A DNA stretch of 64,000 nt from Rhizophagus irregularis (GCF_026210795.1 NC_089433.1:496001-560000); one strand, 5' to 3'; shown: positions 11,563-23,552, counted from the stretch's first letter. Translations and numbers: made by a program. Notes: generated from the letters alone by a model not told the origin.

Positions 11563-12231
11563 GTTTTCTTAGCAACTTGTACTGAAACTGAAAAGGAAAG
11601 GCTGGTTAAGGATGAACTGGCATTTCTGTTTGTTTTAAAACAATCAATTACGTTGAGGAGTAATAATAGGGTTAGTATATTCAAGAAAAATAAAATCCCA
11701 GATTTCCAAAGAGGAGAAAAGGTTATACAAAAGTATTTTATTAAAGAATGTGATGTTATTACAAGAGCATTCAAGGAAATACACTATAATGTCTTAAATG
11801 TACATAATTTTCCTCTTTTAGATATATGAAAGCCAGACTTTATTATTGTAAGCAAACAAGACCTACTTGATCCTCTTAACATTATGGTTATTAGTGAAAT
11901 TAGAGCAATTACTGCAAAATATGGGATGTTTTCAAATGAAGATATAGGTTATGAAGAGAAACTACTTCAATTGCAACTTTTCTGACCATTTATTTATGTT
12001 ATTTTTACAGATTGCCATGTTTTCATGTTAATTTTTATTACCAGAAATGGTAATGGTAATCTCAATTATAAATATATACCACTTGCAAATTTTGAATCAG
12101 ATAGTGGTTCACCAGCTATATTGGATGGCAGCAGCTTATTATGCTGTTATCTCAAAATCTGGAAACACTTGGCTGGATACCATCAACTTTACGCCATGAA
12201 GATAAAGAAATCAAATAGTAAGATCAATTGA
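11563..12231 (+). pseudogene. Relic of an expanded Rhizophagus-type gene family, two in-frame TGA stops
   Basis: One frame stays open for about 220 codons apart from two TGA codons (11827-11829 and 11983-11985). Readable blocks include KPDFIIVSKQDLLDPLNI, ISEIRAITAKYGMF and PFIYVIFTDCHVF. The order (KPDxIIV..., ISEIRA..., TDC) resembles a large family of proteins seen in Rhizophagus genomes, possibly nuclease-like, of unknown function. No frameshift is needed, so decay is recent or the two TGAs have another explanation. The domain assignment is from memory and weak. Confidence 0.5.
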
Positions 12232-13820
12232 AACAGAAAGGATTTTTGTAGGAATATATGCTGATGTCACAGGTCAAAAAGTGTCAAATCAGTCACCAAT
12301 CAGTCACCAATCGGGTGCCTGATTGATGTCTGGTTGATGCCTGATTTTACCAATCTGATACCAATCGGGCTGCCTGATTGATGCCTGATTTCTGCCAAAA
12401 TCTGACACCAATTGGTCACCTATCGGGCTGCCTGATTGTTGACAGATAGATGACCTATTGTTGACAGATAGGTGACCGATTGTTAACAGATAGGTGACCG
12501 ATTGGTGTTGGATAGGTGACCGATTGTTGACAGATAGGTGGGATAGTTGATAGATAGGTAACTGATAGATAGGTGGTGATAGGTACTAGAACTTTCATCC
12601 AACATTCGTCAATTTGAAATTTGAACAAAATGGACTATTTTGACCAGTGTTAGTCAGTAATGAATTTGGTGATATTAGTTTATTTGAACTATCAATACTA
12701 TTTAATCAATTAAAAATCATTTTATTTCCAAGATGAATTGTTTTTAGTTAGTGAATAAACATTTTATTAGTGATTTGTAATAATTAATTTAACAAAATTT
12801 ATCATTTATTAAGATATTTACTAAATTGCCAATGTGATCTATTAGTATTGTCCTATTTCAGTCAGTTTCTTTCATTCCAAAGCCACAAGAATAAACAAAA
12901 TGGTAGAAAAAGAAGTGGCTTGATTAATAATATTCAAAGAAAAGAAAAATAATATTGTAAATAAATGATTGTCAAAATGTTATTTACCAATAAAGTCATA
13001 AGATCAAACCTAAAATGGTAAATCAATTTTAGATTAGCAAACTAATATTATAGTTTAAAATAAAATTAGTTAATTAAAAAGAATTGTTTAAAATAAAATT
13101 GGTTAATTAAAAAAATTGGCAAAAAACAAATTAGTCATCAGTAAATATGCTGATCTACCAAATCAGCCGCATTTCCCATTAGTCACTGGGTAATCTGCAA
13201 TTTTTTTTTTTATAAAAATAACTTTAATTCATAAAAAAAATTACAAGCCTCTTCAGAATCAATATTTGAATCAGAGTCTGAATCTGAATCTGAATCAGAT
13301 ACTGAATCAGATACTGAATATAATACAATATAATAATAATGAACGGTCATTTAGGTCACACAAATTTCTAAAAAAGGTGATTTTTTTGGAAAAAGGAAAT
13401 TGTTTATTACACTAAAAATGATGTACATATATAAAATTATATTTGTTAAGGTAACACAAATCTCTTGGCGGACCATCCTTAATTATATTATGATAATGAG
13501 AGGAGATCTATCAAAAAAACTTAACATTCAAAATTATAAGACTAATCAAAAATTATCAAAAGAATTTACAAGAAAAAGAAGAGGCCATTCAGAATTATTG
13601 AAAGAGAAATGAAATTGATCAAACATTGCTAAAAGAAATACAAGAAAAATGAAAATAATCAGAAATCATTAAAAGAGATATAAGAGATATTGTAAAACAA
13701 ACAAAGATATAAAAGAAACAATAGTAAGTATTATTTATAACTTGATTCACTAGAAACATAAAATAATTATAATCAATCATAATAACAAAATCCATACTTT
13801 TCATTGTGATTTCAATTATT
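12232..13820. other. Non-coding, with two short tandem repeats
   Basis: 12270-12590 is a degenerate repeat of GATAGGTGACCGATTGTTGA and CCTGATTGATGCCTGATT-like units. 13255-13320 repeats TGAATCTGAATCTGAATCAG. The rest is AT-rich, and the short frames at 13.4-13.8 kb have no coding character. Confidence 0.6.
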
Positions 13821-16800
13821 AAGTAAGTATATACTTATACTATTGTTTTTGATATTCTTTTCAAGTTGTTTTAGTATAAGATACAGATTTTCTTCTCACT
13901 TTAAGATTTTCAAATTTATTTCTATATAACTAAAATAAGAAAATAATTAGTAAAATATCCAAAAAGAATATATTGTGATTTTAATCATTATAATAGTGAA
14001 ATCCATACTTTTATAGTGATCTTAATTATTAAATAAAGATCCAAAAGATTACATTGTGATTTCAACCATCATAACAACAAAATCCATACTTTTTATAGTG
14101 ATTTCAATTACTAAGTATATACTTACATTATTGTTTTTGATATTCTTTCAAGTTGTTTTAGTTTAAGATATGAATTTTCTTATTGCTTAGAATTAGTGAA
14201 GGAATAATATTTTGTGATTTAGATTTTCTTCTTGCTTTAAGGCATTTTTAAATTCATTTCTACATAACTAAAATAAGAAAATAATTAGTAAAAATCCAAA
14301 AAGAATATATTGTGATTTTAATCATTTTAATAGTGAGATCCATACTTTTTATGGTGATTTCAATTATTAAGTAAGTATATACTTACACTATTGTTTTTGA
14401 TATATTCTTTTCAAGTTGTTTTAGTATAAGATACAGATTTTCTTCTCACTTTAAGATTTTTCAAATTTATTTCTACATAACTAAATAAGAAAATAATTAG
14501 TAAAATATCCAAAAAGAATATATTGTGATTTTAATCATTATAATAGTGAAATCCATACTTTTATAGTGATCTTAATTATTAAATAAAGATCCAAAAGATT
14601 ACATTGTGATTTCAACCATTATAACAACAAAATCCATACTTTTCATAGTGATTTCAATTACTAAGTAAGTATATACTTACATTATTGTTTTTGATGTTAT
14701 TTTAATATAAGATACAGATTTTCTTCTTACTTTAAAATTTTTCAAATTCATTTCTACATAACTAAAATAAGAAAATAATTAGTAAAATATCCAAAAAGAA
14801 TATATTGTGATTTTAATCATTATAACAATGAGATCCATACTTTTATAGTGATCTTAATTATTAAATAAAGATCCAAAAGATTACATTGTGATTTCAACCA
14901 TTATAACAACAAAATCCATACTTTTTATAGTGATTTCAATTACTAAGTAAGTATATACTTACATTATTATTTTTTGATACTCTTTCAAGTTGTTTTAGTT
15001 TAAGATATGAATTTTCTTATTGCTTAGAATTAGTGAAGGAATAATATTTTGTGATTTAGATTTTCTTCTTGCTTTAAGGCATTTTCAAATTTATTTCTAC
15101 ATAACTAAAATAAGAAAATAATTAGTAAAAATCTAAAAAGAATATATTGTGATTTTAATCATTATAACAATGAGATCCATACTTTTATAGTGATCTTAAT
15201 TATTAAATAAAGATCCAAAAGATTACATTGTGATTTCAACCATTATAACAACAAAATCCATACTTTTCATAGTGATTTCAATTACTAAGTAAGTATATAC
15301 TTACATTATTGTTTTTGATATTGTTTTAATATAAGATCCAGATTTTCTTCTCACTTTAAGATTTTTCAAATTCATTTATTCATTTCTACATAACTAAAAT
15401 AAGAAAATAATTAGTAAAATATCCAAAAAGAATATATTGTGATTTTAATCATTATAACAATGAGATCCATACTTTTATAGTGATCTTAATTATTAAATAA
15501 AGATCCGAAAGATTACATGGTGATTTCAACCATCATAACAATAAAATCCATACTTTTTATAGTGATTTCAATTACTAAGTAAGTATATACTTACATTATT
15601 GATTTTAATATTTTTTCAAGTTGTTTTAATATAAGATGCAGATTTTCTTTTTGCTTTAAGTATTTTTCACTTCATTTCTATATAACTAAAATAAGAAAAT
15701 AATTAGTAAAAATCCAAAAAGAATATATTGTGATTTTAATCATTATAACAGTGAGATCCATACTTTTATGGTGATCTTAATTATTAAATAAAGATCCAAA
15801 AGATTACATTGTGATTTCAACCATCATAACAACAAAATCCATACTTTTCATAGTGATTTCAATTACTAAGTAAGTATATACTTACATTATTGTTTTGATA
15901 TTCTTTCAAGTTGTTTTAGTTTAAGATATGAATTTTCTTATCACTTAGAATTAGTGAAGAAATAATATTTTGTGATTTAGATTTTCTTCTTGCTTTAAGG
16001 CATTTTTAAATTCATTTCTACATAACTAAAATAAGAAAATAATTAGTAAAAATCCAAAAAGAATATATTGTGATTTTAATCATTATAATAGTGAGATCCA
16101 TACTTTTATGGTGATCTCAATTATTAAATAAAGATCCAAAAGATTACATTGTGATTTCAACCATCATAACAACAAAATCCATACTTTTTATAGTGATTTC
16201 AATTACTAAGTAAGTATATACTTACACTATTGTTTTTGATATATACTTTTCAAGTTGTTTTAGTATAAAATACAGATTTTCTTATTACTTAGAATTAGTA
16301 AAGGAATAATATTTTGTGATTTAGATTTTCTTCTTGCTTTAAGGTATTTTCTATTTTATTTCTATATAACTAAATAAGAAAATAATTAGTAAAATATCCA
16401 AAAAGAATATATTGTGATTTTAATCATTATAATAGTGAGATCCATACTTTTATAGTGATCTTAATTATTAAATAAAGATCCAAAAGATTACATTGTGATT
16501 TCAACTACCATAAAAACAAAATCCATACTTTTTATAGTGATTTCAATTACTAAGTAAGTATATACTTACATTATTGATTTTGATATTTTTTCAAGTTATT
16601 TTAATATAAGATGCAGATTTTCTTTTTGCTTTAAGTATTTTTCACTTCATTTCTATATAACTAAAATAAGAAAATAATTAGTAAAAATCCAAAAAGAACA
16701 TATTGTGATTTTAATCATTATAATAGTGAGATCCATACTTTTATAGTGATCTTAATTATTAAATAAAGATCCAAAAGATTACATTGTGATTTCAACTATT

Positions 16801-17490
16801 ATAACAACAAAATCCATACTTTTCATAGTGATTTCAATTACTAAGTAAGTATATACTTACATTATTGTTGTTAATGTTGTTTTAATATAAGATACAGATT
16901 TTCTTCTTACTTTAAGATTTTTCAAATTCATTTCTACATAACTAAAATAAGAAAATAATTAGTAAAATATCCAAAAAGAATATATTGTGATTTTAATCAT
17001 TATAACAGTGAGATCCATACTTTTATGGTGATCTTAATTATTAAATAAAGATCCAAAAAATTACATTGTGATTTCAACCATCATAACAACAAAATCCATA
17101 CTTTTCATAGTGATTTCAATTACTAAGTAAGTATATACTTACATTATTGTTTTTTGATATTCTTTCAAGTTGTTTTAGTTTAAGATATGAATTTTCTTAT
17201 CACTTAGAATTAGTGAAGGAATAATATTTTGTGATTTAGATTTTCTTCTTGCTTTAAGGCATGTTCAAATTCATTTCTACATAACTAAAATAAGAAAATA
17301 ATTAGTAAAAATCCAAAAAGAATATATTGTGATTTTAATCATTATAATAGTGAGATCCATACTTTTATAGTGATCTTAATTATTAAATAAAGATCCAAAA
17401 GATTACATTGTGATTTCAACCACCATAATAATAAAATCCATACTTTTCATAGTGATTTCAATTACTAAGTAAGTATATACTTACATTATT
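13821..17490 (-). repeat. Tandem array of 13 decayed exon-intron cassettes (282-344 bp period)
   Basis: The landmark palindrome AGTAAGTATATACTTACT recurs at about 13821, 14113 (shortened), 14369, 14663, 14945, 15287, 15577, 15869, 16208, 16552, 16843, 17125 and 17467. Read on the minus strand each unit is a donor (GTAAGTATATAC), an intron of about 190 bp, an acceptor (TTATTTTAG), then an exon-like block. That block starts TTATGTAGAAATGAATTTGA, contains AAAGCAAGAAGAAAATCT and ends CAAAAACAATAAT before the next donor. The blocks match exon 2 of the gene at 18423-19248 but contain stops and indels, so the array is decayed. Units of about 290 bp lack a 50-bp exon segment present in the units of about 340 bp. 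The intron itself contains two diverged sub-repeats (AGTGATCTTAATTATT against AGTGATTTCAATTACT). Confidence 0.85.
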
Positions 17491-18422
17491 GTTTAATAAT
17501 AAGTGGTCGTCCAAAATTTACCATAAGATAATTTGCTAATATAATAGTTTATAAAAAAACTATATAGAGAAAAAAAATGATTTTTTAAATCAATAATTGT
17601 CTTTTTATATATAAAATATTGAATAAGAATGAATCATTATTAAAATCAATAGCTTAAACATGACAAAAACTTTGCCATTTAGTATATAGATTTAGTTTAA
17701 CAAAAATTGACATTTATATTATTAAATATATATGATTTATAATTATAGCAAGTTATTAGTCATAATATTATAATAATTGCAAAACTTGACTTTATATTTA
17801 GAATTATAATAATAATAATTGAACAATTTAATTTAATAATTTTATTATTTCCAGATATAATAATTTGAATCAAAATTAGTCATTAGTATTATTTAGTAAA
17901 TATTACATTTTTAGACATAATACTATTAATTTTGACTAAAATAATATTAAAATTATATTCATTAATAATGATTCATTATGACAGTTAATATTAGAAGTTT
18001 ATTAGTCATAATGAGGTAATTTAAAAGCTAAGGATTAATAGTTAATCAATATTTTGTAATGAATTTTATATCAATAGTATCATTTGTAATTTTCTATATT
18101 TCTGTTTGAATATTAAATATATTAATTGAATTATGTCATATGATCCACAGATTAAAGAGATTAATTTAATATTATATTTTTTAATTAAAATAGAAATAAT
18201 TGGTCAGACTAACAAATAAAAAAAACTGATGTATATAATATTATTATTTCTGATTAAAAAAATATTAAAGTTGTATTAGTGTAACAGTTAAAATTATTAA
18301 CAAAGTTTGTAAATACATAAAAGCCAATTATTTCAATTCTTTGTTTTTTTTATTATATATTACTTTTTACAAAAAAAAAACTACAAAATAAACTACAAAA
18401 TAAAATTTCATTTCAAAGAAAA
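17491..18422. other. AT-rich spacer between cassette array and cassette gene
   Basis: This is very AT-rich sequence with no coding signal. Because the array (minus) and gene (plus) diverge from here, it would contain any promoter for the gene. A long T/A-rich run lies at 18345-18400. Confidence 0.5.
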
Positions 18423-19248
18423 ATGGCAAGAACATCTAAATCATCATCTTATAAAAAAAATTCTTTTTCTAAATCTAGGCAACAAAGATTAATAATAAAA
18501 CAACTTAAGCAGAATACTAAAAGCAATAATGTAAGTATATATTTACTTACTTAGTAATTGAAATCACTATGAAAAGTATGGATTTTGTTATTATAATAGT
18601 TAAAATCACAATGTAATCTTTGGATCTTTACTTATTAGTAATTGAGATCACTATATAGTTATGGATTTAATTGTTATAATGGCTGAACAATATATTCTTT
18701 TTGGATATCTTACTAACTCTTTTCTTATTTTAGTTAAATAGAAATGAAACTGAGAGAAATGAGAAAATTCCTAAAGCAAGAAGAAAATCTAAATCTTATA
18801 CAAAAAATTCCTTCTCTGAATTGAAGCAAAAAAGATTAATAATAAAACAACTTAAGCAGAATACTAAAAACAATAATGTAATTATATACTTACTTAGTAA
18901 TTGAAATCAAAATGTAATCTTTTGGATCTTTATTTAATAATTAAGATCACTACATAAGTTATAGATCTCACTGTTATAATGACTGAAATCACAATATATT
19001 CTTTTTGGATATCTTACTAATCTTTTATTTTTTAGTTAAATAGAGATGAAACTGAAAGAAATGATACATCACAAACGGATACATCATCACAAAACAAAAC
19101 TATATGGACGCAAACCCCTTTGGTATTGACGAATAATAACATCCGGTCTATTAGTTATTATACAGGGAGAGAAACTAATAGGTATAGATATTTTAATAGA
19201 GTAATTTATAGGTCACAAAAAATAATTACAGGTAGAGAATTGAAATAA
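18423..19248 (+). CDS. Small basic three-exon protein built from duplicated exons (154 aa), unknown function
   Basis: Exon 1 is 18423-18530, exon 2 is 18734-18877 and exon 3 is 19036-19248, with the stop TAA at 19246. Every junction is phase 0 with GTAAGTATA or GTAATTATA donors and TTTTAG acceptors. Exons 1 and 2 both end in a near-identical block: QRLIIKQLKQNTKSNN in exon 1 and KRLIIKQLKQNTKNNN in exon 2. Exons 2 and 3 both begin LNR(N/D)ETERN. The introns (203 and 158 bp) are also related, so the gene arose by exon+intron duplication. The product is rich in K, R, S and N, with no signal peptide or recognised domain. The C-terminal third (YYTGRETNRYRYFNRVIYRS) is unique. It lies head-to-head with the decayed minus-strand array of the same cassette. 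Precise lengths divisible by three and clean splice sites argue for a real gene. Confidence 0.7.
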
Positions 19249-19799
19249 TATAATTTTTATAGTTTTTGATTAAATGATAATGACAAATAAAGATAATGAT
19301 AAACTTTGTATTATAAAATAAAATAAAGTATTTATAAGATTTGTCTGAAAAGATAAAACTTTTTATTAAAATCTCTTACATAATTTTCATACATTTGCTG
19401 TGACAGATCAGATTATGCAGGTCACGAGTCATTAAAAATTATTAATACCAATGCAATGTTGATTAAATATTTTATTCTGTAATTTTTATTATACAGAATT
19501 TGAATTATCTTAACCTGATTTAAAAGTTGAGTCAGGTCAAATTAACCAAAATCAACTTTTATCTTTCGAGCACCAGACTGATTGATTATCATAAGTAAGA
19601 TTTCAAATTGGTATAAATATTGTGTGTCAACATATTCAAACATTCCGCGAATTGATGAATTTGAAGAGGCTTTATTTAATTGCTTAGGCAATCTAAAGTC
19701 TGTAATCATTAATTTATTATTGTAACTAGAGTAACTTGGTAATTGTTAGTGAGTTATAATCATTATACTGTCAGATTGACTCGAAAATTTTAGGTCGGG
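19249..19799. other. Spacer with GGTCAGG/TCAGGTCA-like motifs, no gene
   Basis: Fragments such as GAGTCAGGTCAAATT (about 19528) resemble the GACCTGACCTGACC subterminal repeats of the element at 20095-22404. They may be remnants of a related copy. Confidence 0.4.
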
Positions 19800-20094
19800 T
19801 CATCAAACGTTTTTATAATTAAATATAAAAAAAATTGATTTTTTTTTATTAAAAACGTCAGACTTGACGTTTTTATGATTAAAAAATCATTTTTACGTTA
19901 GATTTGATTAAAAGTCAAAAAAATTAATTTTTTTGGTTAAAAACGTAAGACTTGGCATTTTTGTAATTAATAATCAAAAAAAAATGATTTTATTAATTAA
20001 AAATGTCAGACTTGACGTTTTTGTAATTAAAAAATCAAAAACTGAATTTTTTTAGTTAAAAAACGTCAGACTTGACGTTTCTGTGGTTAAAAAT
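19800..20094. repeat. Left part of hairpin-repeat array 'A' (CGTCAGACTTGACG core)
   Basis: Degenerate units of about 60 bp each contain the short palindrome CGTCA-GACT-TGACG flanked by TTTAATTAAAAAA-type sequence. The array resumes at 22413 after the inserted element. The last eight bases (20087-20094, TTAAAAAT) form the left target duplication. Confidence 0.8.
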
Positions 20095-20657
20095 TAGAGT
20101 TCTGAACAGGTTGTCCAAATTCAGGTAACCTTGACAGGTTGACCTGAATTTATCAGGTCAGGTTTAGCAATTTCGATTTGGCATCAGTTAAGGTTGTAAC
20201 ATCAGTAAAATCTGAATGACCTGTTGACCTGAAACTAACAATACTATTATTTTATAATAATATATTAAAAAAAAACATTGGGAAAATGATTTTTCTATAA
20301 GATTATATTAGAAAAAAACATTTCGCAACTTTTTTTTTGATATTTTATTGAAAAATGTTGCGAAAACATTTTTTCTATAAGATTATATTAGAAAAAAATG
20401 TTTTGCAACTTTTTTTTTGATATTTTATTGAAAAACGTTGCAAAAACATTTTTTCTATAAGATTATATTAGAAAAAAACGTTTTTAAAATTATTTTTAAA
20501 TTAAAACTAATACTAAATTAGCTAAATTAGAATTAAGCAGTATTAAGAAAAATTCGCGAGAATTTTCCTTGATACTGCTTAATTTTTAAATTAAAACCTA
20601 ATACTAAATTAGCTAAATTAGAATTAAGCAGTATTAAGAAAAATTCGCGAGTATTTT

Positions 20658-21292
20658 ATGGAAAGCCGTCCTTGACAAAAGGTTGATATCCAGACATCAT
20701 GTTGGATAATGTCTAGACATCATGTTTGATATATGTAGAATAATGTTTGTACATCATTCAACATGATTAAGGTTGCTTGCCGAAACCTAGGGGTTTAGGC
20801 AAGATGGCGTTTCGCCGAAAAGCGAAATTCTGCCGAAACTATATTAAAGTTATATTAAAAAACTGGCGAAACTTTGGAGAAAGGCGAAACTGCCGAAACT
20901 TATTATAAATGCCGAAACTGCCGAAACTCTGCCGAAACTATAATAAATCTATAGTAAAATTTTGACGAAACTAATCGTAGGATTTTGAAGAGGTTTAGAC
21001 AAGCAACCTTAAACATGATGCTCAAGCATCAACCGACATGATGTCTTAGACATCATGTTACCAAATATAGTAAATTTTATTTTGTGTAACTCATAAATAT
21101 ACTATATTTGGTAATTTGATCGGCATGATGTCTAGACATCATGTCGGTTGATGTCTTTCACATCATGTTAAATAATGTACAAACATCATCCTACTTATAT
21201 CAAACATGATGTCTAGACATACCATCATGATGTCTAAATATTATATTTCATGATGTTTGGACATCAACCTTTTGTCAAGGACGGCTTTCCAT
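20658..21292. mobile_element. Foldback element with 8-bp target duplication, level 2 of the nest
   Basis: Termini start ATGGAAAGCCGTCCTTGACA and are inverted at the right end, with about 42 of the first 44 bp matching. AGTATTTT flanks both sides (20650-20657, 21293-21300). A paralogous empty site is present in the neighbouring unit near 20556-20570 (CGCGAGAATTTTCCTTG). The inverted repeat continues well beyond the termini, so nearly the whole 635 bp folds on itself, apart from a 244-bp insertion in the left arm. No coding content. Confidence 0.88.
20768..21011. mobile_element. 244-bp MITE with 8-bp target duplication, level 3 of the nest
   Basis: Termini are TAAGGTTGCTTG and CAAGCAACCTTA. 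AACATGAT flanks both sides (20760-20767, 21012-21019). The opposite arm of the host hairpin preserves the empty site, with a single ATCATGTT at 21162-21169. The interior has short repeats of GCCGAAACT. A TTAA at each edge also exists, but the empty arm supports the 8-bp reading. Most likely hAT-like. Confidence 0.8.
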
Positions 21293-22412
21293 AGTATTTT
21301 CCTTGATACTGCTTAATTTTAATCCAATACTAAATTAGCTAAATTAGAATTAAGCAGTATTAAGAAAAATTCATGAGAATTTCCCTTAATACTGCCTAAC
21401 TTTTTAGGTTAAAACCTAATACTAAATTAGCTAAATTATAATTTAAGCAGTATTAAGAAAAATTTGCGAGAATTCTCCTTGATACTGCTTAATTTTTTAA
21501 ATTAAAACCTAATACTAAATTAGCTAATTAGAATTAAGCTATTAGGTTGTAACATAGATTTTTTCGAATGTCATGATTTTATTGAAATGAACAAGTTCAA
21601 AATAAATCATATTTCATATACTTTACATTTTATAGTCCTAACTCTCCTTTAAACAGAACTCTTGTTTTATTGAAAAATATTGCGAAGACGTTTTTTCTAT
21701 AGAAAAAAACATTTTGCAATGTTTTTTTTTTTGATATTTTATTGAAAAACGTTGCAAAATATTTTTTCCTAATATAATGATATAGAAAAAACCGTTTTCA
21801 CAACGTTTTCCAATAAAATATCAAGAAAAATGTTGCGAAATGTTTTTTCCTAATATAATGTTATAGAAAAAATGTTTCGCAACATTTTTCTTGATATTTT
21901 ATTGCGAAATTGATTTTTCTATAAGACTATATTAGGAAAAAACGTTTTGCAACGTTTTTCTTGATATTTTATTGAAAAACGTTGCGAAAACGTTTTTTCT
22001 ATAACATTATATTAGGAAAAAATGTTTCACAACATTTTTTTTGATATTTTATTGAAAAATGTTGCGAAAACGTTTTTTCTATAACATTATATTAGGAAAA
22101 AATGTTTCGCAACATTTTTTTTGATATTTTATTGAAAAACGTTGCGAAAACGTTTTTTCTATAACATTATATTAGGAAAAAATGTTTTGCAACATTTTTT
22201 TTTTATATTTTATTGAAAAACGTTGCGAAAACATTTTTTATATAACATTATATTAGAAAAAAACATTGCGCAACGTTTTTTTTCAATAATTTAATAAAAA
22301 TCATTTGGGTTAACCTGAAATTTTTTAGGTTTCAGCTCAGGTCAGGTCAAACAGATAATCTGATATAACCTGACCTGACCTGACCTGACCCATTCAGAAC
22401 TCTATTAAAAAT

Positions 22413-22860
22413 CAAAAAAAAAATGATTTTTTTAATTAAAAAACGTCAGACTTGACGTTTTTGTAATTAAAAAATCAAAAAAAATGATTTTTTTAATTAA
22501 AAAACGTCAGACTTGACATTTTTGTAATTAAAAAATCAAAAAAAATGATTTTTTTAATTAAAAAACGTCAGACTTGATGTTTTTGTAATTAAAAAATCAA
22601 AAAAAATGATTTTTTTAATTAAAAAAACGTCAGACTTGACATTTTTGTAATTAAAAAATCAAAAAAAATGATTTTTTTAATTAAAAAAACGTCAGACTTG
22701 ACATTTTTGTAATTAAAAAATCAAAAAAAATGATTTTTTTAATTAAAAAAACGTCAGACTTGACATTTTTGTAATTAAAAAAATCAAAAAAAATGATTTT
22801 TTTAATTAAAAAAACGTCAGACTTGACGTTTTTGTAATTAAAAAATCAAAAAATATTGGT
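22413..22860. repeat. Right part of hairpin-repeat array 'A' (about 62-bp units)
   Basis: There are seven near-identical units of AAAAACGTCAGACTTGACGT, then TTTTGTAATTAAAAAATC and AAAAAAAATGATTTTTTTAA. They are more regular than the left part, suggesting recent amplification. Confidence 0.9.
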
Positions 22861-23552
22861 TTTTTTTAATTAATAACATCAGTATTGACATTTTTTGTTA
22901 AAAAAATAAATATGAAGAAAAAATGTTTTTGTGTTATTTTTTATTATAATTTTATATGGAAAAATGCCAAAATGTTTTTTTCTTAATAGTAATGCAAAAA
23001 AAAAAGTTTTTGGCGTTTTTTTTTTAATAATATTATATGAAAAAATGCTGAAACGTTTTTTCTACAATTTTTTTTATTTTTTTGCAATATTTTATGAAAT
23101 TTTAATGATCAACAAAAAAATGAAATTATGCAAATATTGAATGATGCAACAATTTAACAGGGACTTTTAGTGGCACAGGAAGAGTTTTTGCGAAAAGTTG
23201 GCATTAGAAGTTTTTTTCATTGACATTGACATTGACATTGACATTGACATTGACATTGACATTGACATTGACATTGTCACTGACATTGACATTGTCATTG
23301 ACATTGACATAAAGTTATATAAGATTAATCTGAGAGTTTTTTACCAAAAAGGAAATTTTTTTATAAAAAGGGAAATGATTTTCAATTTCAAGGCAATTCA
23401 GCAGGTGTTTTAATAACAAATTGAGAAATGATTTCCATAGAAAATCTCGTGACAAAATTTATAATAAATTTAAAATAAATGATCAACAAATGATCAACAA
23501 AATCGTTACTAGTTTTATAAAAAACGCCCAATAATATCTTTTTATTGTTTTA
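22861..23552. other. Low-complexity spacer with an (ATTGAC)n microsatellite
   Basis: 23218-23312 is a hexanucleotide array of ATTGAC with a few GTCACT/GTCATT variants. The surrounding sequence is T-rich and non-coding up to the LINE target duplication. Confidence 0.7.

Larger units (their letters stand above)
20095..22404. mobile_element. Non-autonomous foldback element with 8-bp target duplication (hAT-like), level 1 of a nest
   Basis: Termini are TAGAGTTCTGAA (20095) and TTCAGAACTCTA (to 22404), flanked by identical TTAAAAAT at 20087-20094 and 22405-22412. Just inside are GGTCAGGT/ACCTGACC repeats, notably TGACCTGACCTGACCTGACC at 22371, like the subterminal binding repeats of hAT elements. 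Inside that are arrays of a unit of about 120 bp (AAAACGTTGCGAAAACG..., 20275-20480 and 21680-22290), then hairpin units (20500-20650 and 21301-21545). No coding sequence is present. The 8-bp duplication fits hAT, but Zisupton-type KDZ elements also make 8-bp duplications, so the mobilising enzyme is inferred. Confidence 0.8.

Noticed and set aside
13821-17490. CRISPR-like or ordinary satellite array
   Set aside because: Units are 256-344 bp, carry splice signals and match exons of an adjacent gene. Nothing resembles short repeats with unique spacers, and the genome is eukaryotic.
20767-21012. TTAA flanks suggesting a piggyBac-type insertion
   Set aside because: The opposite hairpin arm preserves the empty site with a single AACATGAT, so the 8-bp duplication explains the flanks and TTAA is coincidental.
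23198-23413. Short frame with repeated Asp-Ile
   Set aside because: Translation of the (ATTGAC)n microsatellite.
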